A DNA stretch of 11,987 nt, taken from an uncultured Collinsella sp. (lineage in GTDB: Bacteria > Actinomycetota > Coriobacteriia > Coriobacteriales > Coriobacteriaceae). The stretch is taken from positions 1 to 11,987 of the forward strand of contig CABUQI010000028.1 in NCBI GenBank assembly GCA_902493545.1, read 5' to 3'. The notes beneath the pieces are model-generated. The model was not told the origin of the DNA and made no database searches. It was given only the letters and a program-made list of their open reading frames with translations. The translations under genes were made by a program, and so were the position numbers. This document shows, piece by piece, positions 6,966 to 11,987 of this stretch (positions are counted from its first letter, which is position 1; each line of letters begins with the position of its first letter).

Positions 6966-7005
6966 AATTAACCACCGCGGAGAGCTGATTCGCGGCATAA
7001 TTAAC
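6966..7005. promoter_or_regulatory. Candidate operator/promoter between yeiH and the GntR gene
   Basis: CCGCG (6975-6979) and CGCGG (6991-6995) form an inverted pair 11 bases apart, flanked outside by AATTAA on both sides (6966-6971 and 6999-7004). CATAAT at 6996-7001 matches 5 of 6 to a plus-strand -10 box, but the -35 is poor. The divergent gene pair makes this a natural binding site for the GntR protein. The symmetry is imperfect, so confidence is low. Confidence 0.35.
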
Positions 7006-7014
7006 AACTGACAT

Positions 7015-7746
7015 ATGAGTTTGATAGAACAGTTGCGAGGCGCTATGGAAGAATCGATGCACGTCGGCGAGCAGGAAACGAGCCTACAGGACCAGTCCTA
7101 CCACACCATTCGACGCAAAATCGTCTACCTGGACTACAAGCCGGGCGAAAAGCTGGGCGTCAAGCAACTTTGCGACGACCTGGATATGGGGCGCACCCCT
7201 GTGCGCGAGGCTTTGGTTCGTTTGGCGCAGGAAGGCCTGGTGCGCACCGTGCCCCAGAGCGGTACCTACGTCTCGCCCATCAACCTCACCCTTGCCGAGA
7301 GTGCCTGTTACATCCGCGAGCATCTGGAAAAGCAGGTGATCGTGGAGTGCTGCGCGCGCGCCACGTCGGCTGGCATCGAGCAGCTCGACCGCGCCATCGT
7401 GCTGCAGGAAAAGGCCATGGCCGAAGAGGATCGCATCGGCTTCTTTTTGAGCGACAACCTCATGCATCACATGATTTTTAGCATCGCATGTCGCAGCACC
7501 GTGTGGTCGTGGCTCGAAGAGACCAATGCCGACCTGGAGCGCTTCCGCTGGCTGCGCGCTGCCACGCAGGTTCTCGACAATCGGGACATCGTGAACGAGC
7601 ACAAGCAGATTCGCCGCGCTATCGCCGGTCGCGACCCCATCGAAGCGAGCTTTTTGGTCAGCAAGCACCTGCACATGATGTTCCGCAACCAAACCGAGGT
7701 TCTGGACCAGTTCCCCGAGTACTTCGAGACCAGCAAGCTCCGCTAA
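7015..7746 (+). CDS. GntR family regulator, FadR/FCD subfamily
   Basis: This 243-aa protein has an N-terminal winged helix (about 26-90): YHTIRRKIVYLDYKPGEKL, then GRTPVREALVRLAQEGLV (59-76) and the wing SGTYVS (82-87), all hallmark GntR sequence. The all-helical FCD effector domain follows (about 95-230). Possible metal ligands of FCD domains are present at Asp147, His151, His196 and His218, suggesting a carboxylic acid-type ligand, as is usual in the subfamily. ATG 7015 has no ribosome site; ATG 7045 (codon 11) has GAGG 4 bases upstream and would better fit a -10 box at 6996-7001, so the true protein may be 233 aa. It is divergent from the YeiH transporter and probably controls it. A palindromic repeat begins within its stop codon. 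Confidence 0.88.
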   Translation: MSLIEQLRGAMEESMHVGEQETSLQDQSYHTIRRKIVYLDYKPGEKLGVKQLCDDLDMGRTPVREALVRLAQEGLVRTVPQSGTYVSPINLTLAESACYIREHLEKQVIVECCARATSAGIEQLDRAIVLQEKAMAEEDRIGFFLSDNLMHHMIFSIACRSTVWSWLEETNADLERFRWLRAATQVLDNRDIVNEHKQIRRAIAGRDPIEASFLVSKHLHMMFRNQTEVLDQFPEYFETSKLR

Positions 7747-7790
7747 CCTGCCAAAAAGGGACAGGTTCATTTTGGCAGATTTTATCTGGG
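7745..7790 (+). repeat. Dispersed palindromic repeat, copy 1
   Basis: The 12-bp arms AACCTGCCAAAA (7745-7756) and TTTTGGCAGATT (7770-7781) pair with one mismatch around the 13-base loop AGGGACAGGTTCA, followed by TTATCTGGG. The 46 bases match 9926-9971 (minus strand) at 43 positions. The first two As are part of the GntR stop codon. The T-rich right arm could also let it act as a terminator for that gene. Confidence 0.8.
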
Positions 7791-7801
7791 CAAATGCAGA
7801 A

Positions 7802-7837
7802 AAGGCCCGGCTCCGTCTTGATGCGGAGCCGGGCCTT
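7802..7837 (-). terminator. glmS terminator
   Basis: A perfect 14-bp, GC-rich stem (AAGGCCCGGCTCCG / CGGAGCCGGGCCTT) with an 8-base loop lies 23 bases past the glmS stop. On the minus strand the stem ends in CCTTTTC, giving a short T run. The plus strand continues with AGTCGC, so it favours glmS transcripts, but the hairpin would also slow RNA polymerase arriving from the convergent GntR gene. Confidence 0.8.
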
Positions 7838-7845
7838 AGTCGCTA

Positions 7846-7857
7846 GAACGGCGGAAC
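7846..7857. repeat. Single arm of the 726-753 hairpin
   Basis: GAACGGCGGAAC here is identical to the right arm of the hairpin after the nitroreductase gene. Read on the minus strand, GTTCCGCCGTTCTAGCG (7841-7857) matches 726-742 with one difference. In both places it begins within a few bases after a stop codon. The partner arm is absent here. Confidence 0.5.
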
Positions 7858-7860
7858 CAA

Positions 7861-9708
<1,848 letters not shown>

Positions 9709-9782
9709 AGGATAAATCCCTTCGTTCGCGTGACTGCAAGACGTCCACGCACAGGGGGCGCTGAGACGTATAACGTTCGAGT

Positions 9783-9788
9783 ATTGTA
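9783..9788 (-). promoter_or_regulatory. Likely glmS -10 box
   Basis: On the minus strand TACAAT matches 5 of 6 to the -10 consensus. At 17 bases upstream lies ATATCA (9806-9811), a weak -35 that falls inside the first palindromic half-site, so a bound regulator would cover it. The predicted start near 9777 gives a leader of about 70 nt. TTATAC closer to the gene is a weaker alternative. Confidence 0.4.
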
Positions 9789-9805
9789 CTCACGCAAGCG
9801 CAAGC

Positions 9806-9842
9806 TGATATACCAGAAGTGGTATCTCAACTTAGATACCAC
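9806..9842. promoter_or_regulatory. Three alternating half-sites upstream of glmS
   Basis: Two overlapping 24-bp palindromes share the middle half-site. The first has arms TGATATACC (9806-9814) and GGTATCTCA (9821-9829), 8 of 9 paired, with a 6-base centre. The second has perfect 9-bp arms GTGGTATCT (9819-9827) and AGATACCAC (9834-9842), also with a 6-base centre. Regular spacing and position over the likely glmS -35 suggest operators. GGTAT/ATACC arms resemble sites of GntR/HutC-type sugar regulators, but the binding protein is not identified. Confidence 0.55.
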
Positions 9843-9870
9843 CCGATGCACACATGCCCAGCCGGTCCAA

Positions 9871-9905
9871 ACCACCGCAAAGGTGCCTGTCCCCTTCGTG
9901 GTGGT
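9871..9905. repeat. Hairpin repeat related to the dispersed element
   Basis: The 13-base arms ACCACCGCAAAGG (9871-9883) and CCTTCGTGGTGGT (9893-9905) pair except at two positions, around the loop TGCCTGTCC. The loop and neighbouring Cs give CCTGTCCCC, close to the CCTGTCCCT of the repeat 30 bases downstream. Arm sequences differ, but architecture and loop agree, so the two are probably members of one family. Confidence 0.5.
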
Positions 9906-9925
9906 CGCGCTGGCAACGGCGTTTC

Positions 9926-9971
9926 CCCAGATAAAACCTGCCAAAATAAACCTGTCCCTTTTTGGAAGGTT
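9926..9971 (-). repeat. Dispersed palindromic repeat, copy 2
   Basis: On the minus strand this is the same 46-base element as 7745-7790 with three differences. On the plus strand the arms AACCTGCCAAAA (9935-9946) and TTTTGGAAGGTT (9960-9971) pair with one mismatch around a 13-base loop containing CCTGTCCC. It ends 6 bases before the extended -10 promoter of the LacI gene and occupies the space where a -35 box would be. Confidence 0.8.
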
Positions 9972-9976
9972 TGGGA

Positions 9977-9985
9977 TGCTACAAT
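9977..9985 (+). promoter_or_regulatory. Extended -10 promoter of the LacI regulator
   Basis: TGCTACAAT combines an extended TG with a -10 box matching 5 of 6. No good -35 is present, because that space is filled by the palindromic repeat; extended -10 promoters can work without one. The expected start near 9992 gives a leader of about 29 nt with AAAGGGG as the ribosome site. Confidence 0.55.
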
Positions 9986-10020
9986 CTGGCTTGTACTTGA
10001 AACGCATCAAAGGGGCCGCT

Positions 10021-11133
10021 ATGGCAAAGGTAAAAATCAGCGACGTCGCGCGCGAGGCCGGGGTTTCGTTGGGCACGGTTTCCAACGCGCTCAACCACCC
10101 CGAAAAGCTGCGCCCCGAGACCCTCAAGCTCATCAACGAGACCATCAATCGCCTTGGCTACCTGCCCAACCAAAGCGCTCGTCAGCTCGCGGGCGGCGCC
10201 ACCAAGTCCTTTGGCCTGGTGCTCCCCCGTCTCGATCACGGCTTTTCACTCCAAATCGCCAGCGGCGCCCACAACGAGGCACGCAAGCACGGCTACGACC
10301 TGCTCATCGCCAACGCCGATAACGACGATATTCTCCAGGACCATTACCTGCGCTACTTTATGGGCACCCAGATGTCCGGCGTCATGGTTCAGCCCATGGC
10401 ATCCCCCGACTGGCACCCCGCCATGGCCAAGATGCCCGTGCCGATCGTCCATCTGGACATCCATTGCTCCGAGCCCGGCTACTACGTAGCGGCCGACAAC
10501 GAGGCCCAGGGTCGCATCATTGCCGAACTTGCCATCGCCCGCGGTGCACGCCATATCACCGTTGTGGGTAGAGCAGCATTTATGCAACTCACCCTGCGCG
10601 TCCTTGGCATTCATAAGGCACTCGCCCTACACCCCGATATCAAGATCGAAGTCATCGACGCCGGCGAATGGAATACCGCCGCCGACGGCTACGGCATCGG
10701 CGCCCAAATCGCCGCGCGCCCCGCCGACGAACGCCCCGATTTTGTCGTCGGCCTGACCGACGTGTTGGCCTCGGGCGTCATCTCGGCGCTGGTCGACAAG
10801 GGCATCTCTGTCCCCGGGCAAGTACGCGTAGCAGGTTGCGATGGCAACCCGCTCGCTTGGAGCGGATCGGTCCCGCTCACTACGGTAGCGCCCCCGGGCT
10901 ACGAGATTGGCCGCAAGGGCGTTCAATTGCTCATGGAGCAAATCGAGAACAAGGCCCCGGCGAAGACCAAGCACGTCCACATCGGCTCTGCCGCGCGCAC
11001 CGTCACCACAGTCACCGCCGCCGAGGATATCAACCGCCAAGAACTCGTGCGGCCGTTCCTGCTGGAACGCGCCAGCACCCAGGCAAGCAGCCAGACCGAC
11101 GCCACGGCCATCAACCTAGGCGCGTATCTGTAG
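10021..11133 (+). CDS. LacI family transcriptional regulator
   Basis: This 370-aa repressor or activator has the family's N-terminal helix-turn-helix (residues 4-50: VKISDVAREAGVSLGTVSNAL, then RLGYLPN), a hinge (QSARQLAGG, 51-59) and a periplasmic-binding-protein-like sugar domain (about 62-330) with GLVLPRLDHGF, RVLGIHKAL (193-201), GLTDVLASGVISAL (244-257) and VRVAGCDG (268-275). A polar tail of about 30 residues follows, longer than usual. ATG 10021 is chosen because AAAGGGG (10009-10015) lies 5 bases upstream and the HTH starts here. The same frame stays open far upstream to 8176, but only as the antisense of glmS. Its effector is unknown; it is divergent from glmS and next to a sugar-phosphate-type HAD gene, so an amino-sugar or sugar ligand is plausible. 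Confidence 0.93.
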   Translation: MAKVKISDVAREAGVSLGTVSNALNHPEKLRPETLKLINETINRLGYLPNQSARQLAGGATKSFGLVLPRLDHGFSLQIASGAHNEARKHGYDLLIANADNDDILQDHYLRYFMGTQMSGVMVQPMASPDWHPAMAKMPVPIVHLDIHCSEPGYYVAADNEAQGRIIAELAIARGARHITVVGRAAFMQLTLRVLGIHKALALHPDIKIEVIDAGEWNTAADGYGIGAQIAARPADERPDFVVGLTDVLASGVISALVDKGISVPGQVRVAGCDGNPLAWSGSVPLTTVAPPGYEIGRKGVQLLMEQIENKAPAKTKHVHIGSAARTVTTVTAAEDINRQELVRPFLLERASTQASSQTDATAINLGAYL

Positions 11134-11158
11134 CACGCCCGCAAGTATGCTATGTCGC

Positions 11159-11208
11159 CGCTTAAGCAAAAGGGGCCCGACCATTGCCGGGCCCCTTTTG
11201 CTTAAGCG
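11159..11208. terminator. Bidirectional terminator between LacI and HAD genes
   Basis: Perfect 21-bp arms (11159-11179 and 11188-11208) flank the 8-base loop ACCATTGC. The core AAAAGGGGCCCG / CGGGCCCCTTTT gives a GC stem followed by TTTT on both strands, so it can end both convergent transcripts. The stem then extends through CTTAAGC, which is unusually long. Confidence 0.92.
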
Positions 11209-11246
11209 CAAACGTGGGCAATTGCTCGTTTCAACGCCGCAATTGT

Positions 11247-11897
11247 CTAGCGCGCGGCTTTAACTGCCGCCGAAAGGTCGAACAACGTATCGAGCACGGC
11301 CTCGCAGCCATCCACCACGTCCTGCGGCAGCGGAACAATGTCAGGAACGGCAAAGACGTGGCAGCCGGCCGTAATGCCCGAGACGCAGCCGTTGCGCGAA
11401 TCCTCGACCACGGCACATTCCTCGGGAGCAAAGCCCGCGCGCTCGCAGGCGAGCAGATACATCTCGGGGTCGGGCTTGCCGTGCACGACGTCCTCGCCAC
11501 ACGTTACCGTTTCAAACTTGTCAAAAAGACCGACCATCTTAAGGTTGCGCTCGGCCGTAACGAGGCGCGACGACGTCGCTAGGCCCACGTGATAGCCCGC
11601 AGCCAGCAGCTCGTCTAGGCACTCGGCGGCGCCGGCCTTAAGCTCCAGTTCGGTCTTGACCATCTCGTCGCGAATCTCCTTGTGGCGGGCATAGACCGCC
11701 TCGGTGGTTTCATGGCTGCCGTAATGCTTATCGAGGATGTCCATAACATCGGGCAGTGTGCGACCGATAAACTGATGGATCAGCGCTTCATCAATCGCGA
11801 CCCCCAGCTCGGCGGCGCCCGCCTTCCATGCCTTAATGCCCAAACGCTCGGTATCGACCAGCGTTCCGTCCATGTCAAAAATTACAGCCTTGATCAT
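11247..11897 (-). CDS. HAD superfamily hydrolase, beta-phosphoglucomutase-like
   Basis: This 216-aa cytosolic enzyme has all four HAD motifs: FDMDGT (7-12) with nucleophile Asp8 and acid/base Asp10; TSS (108-110); Lys141 in HGKPDPEMY (139-147); and the metal-binding EDS (165-167). The helical cap between residues 15 and 80 marks the class that includes beta-phosphoglucomutase, DOG phosphatase and similar sugar-phosphate phosphatases. Which substrate it uses cannot be read from sequence; a phosphatase is as likely as a mutase. ATG 11897 has GGGGGA a few bases upstream. It converges on the LacI gene over a strong shared terminator, and is possibly divergent from a gene beyond the right edge. 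Confidence 0.9.
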   Translation of the reverse strand: MIKAVIFDMDGTLVDTERLGIKAWKAGAAELGVAIDEALIHQFIGRTLPDVMDILDKHYGSHETTEAVYARHKEIRDEMVKTELELKAGAAECLDELLAAGYHVGLATSSRLVTAERNLKMVGLFDKFETVTCGEDVVHGKPDPEMYLLACERAGFAPEECAVVEDSRNGCVSGITAGCHVFAVPDIVPLPQDVVDGCEAVLDTLFDLSAAVKAAR

Positions 11898-11947
11898 ATC
11901 GATCCCCCATCGGCTCTCGCTATTGCATTACCGCAACTCTACCGCAT

Positions 11948-11987
11948 TTGGCAACTTGTATATAACGTATATACCATATTGCACTTT
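11948..11987. promoter_or_regulatory. Palindromic operator in a likely rightward promoter
   Basis: The 17-bp palindrome GTATATAACGTATATAC (11958-11974; 7-bp arms, ACG centre) lies between TTGGCA (11948-11953; 5 of 6 to a -35) and TATACC (11970-11975; 4 of 6 to a -10), 16 bases apart on the plus strand. An operator inside the spacer would fit repression of a gene to the right of the window. It could also act on the HAD gene, which starts 51 bases to the left. Confidence 0.45.

Larger units (their letters stand above)
9709..10020. other. Divergent intergenic region glmS / LacI regulator
   Basis: These 312 bases hold no supported gene. In order they contain the glmS leader and likely promoter (to about 9811), three alternating half-sites (9806-9842), two hairpin repeats with related loops (9871-9905 and 9926-9971), and an extended -10 promoter plus ribosome site for the LacI gene. 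Confidence 0.8.

Noticed and set aside
9709..9780. glmS ribozyme/riboswitch in the leader
   Set aside because: The leader is only about 70 nt and shows none of the nested helices of the ribozyme core; these ribozymes are mainly found in Firmicutes.
11210..11246. Repeated GCAATTG words and an AAACG/CGTTT pair after the HAD gene
   Set aside because: The pairing breaks after five bases and the repeats are 7-mers, so chance is the simplest explanation beside the strong terminator.

Overview
The window is 12 kb of GC-rich chromosomal DNA (roughly 60% GC by eye), densely coding, with mostly Shine-Dalgarno starts. The best guess is a Coriobacteriia actinobacterium, probably Collinsella or a close relative. 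The reasons are an SPxTG-type wall-sorting signal next to a class B sortase, an LCP (LytR-CpsA-Psr) protein, LacI and GntR regulators, and short dispersed hairpin repeats between genes. No rRNA, tRNA, CRISPR array, transposase or phage gene was seen. The genus is an inference and was not checked against any database.

Left part (1-4303): a small nitroreductase (+) converges on a minus-strand cell-envelope block. In transcription order the block is: a 191-aa single-pass membrane protein of unknown function; a short secreted protein ending in SPATG, a hydrophobic helix and RKNN, with its own promoter and very biased codons; an intrinsic terminator; a class B sortase; and an LCP-family protein 2 bases after the sortase. 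The sortase and the SPATG protein make a natural enzyme-substrate pair. The LCP enzyme would attach glycopolymers to the same wall.

Middle part (4334-7746): a minus-strand regulator with a Fis-type C-terminal helix-turn-helix and a degenerate AAA+ domain lies downstream of a YeiH/UPF0324 membrane transporter. They are separated by 265 bases that hold a long imperfect inverted repeat. The transporter is divergent from a FadR/FCD-type GntR regulator, which is its most likely controller.

Right part (7747-11987): glmS (minus), the entry enzyme for UDP-GlcNAc and hence peptidoglycan, is divergent from a LacI-family regulator (+). Their 312-base shared intergenic region carries three alternating half-sites next to the likely glmS promoter and two hairpin repeats. 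One of these repeats recurs, 43 of 46 bases identical, right after the GntR gene. The LacI gene converges on a HAD-family phosphatase/phosphomutase gene across a very strong bidirectional terminator. At the right edge a 17-bp palindrome sits in a likely divergent promoter region.

The gene content is ordinary core-plus-envelope material, and no wholly new system is evident. The points most worth following up are the SrtB/SPATG/LCP locus with its internal terminator, the degenerate AAA+ regulator, and the dispersed hairpin family with a shared GGGACAGG loop.
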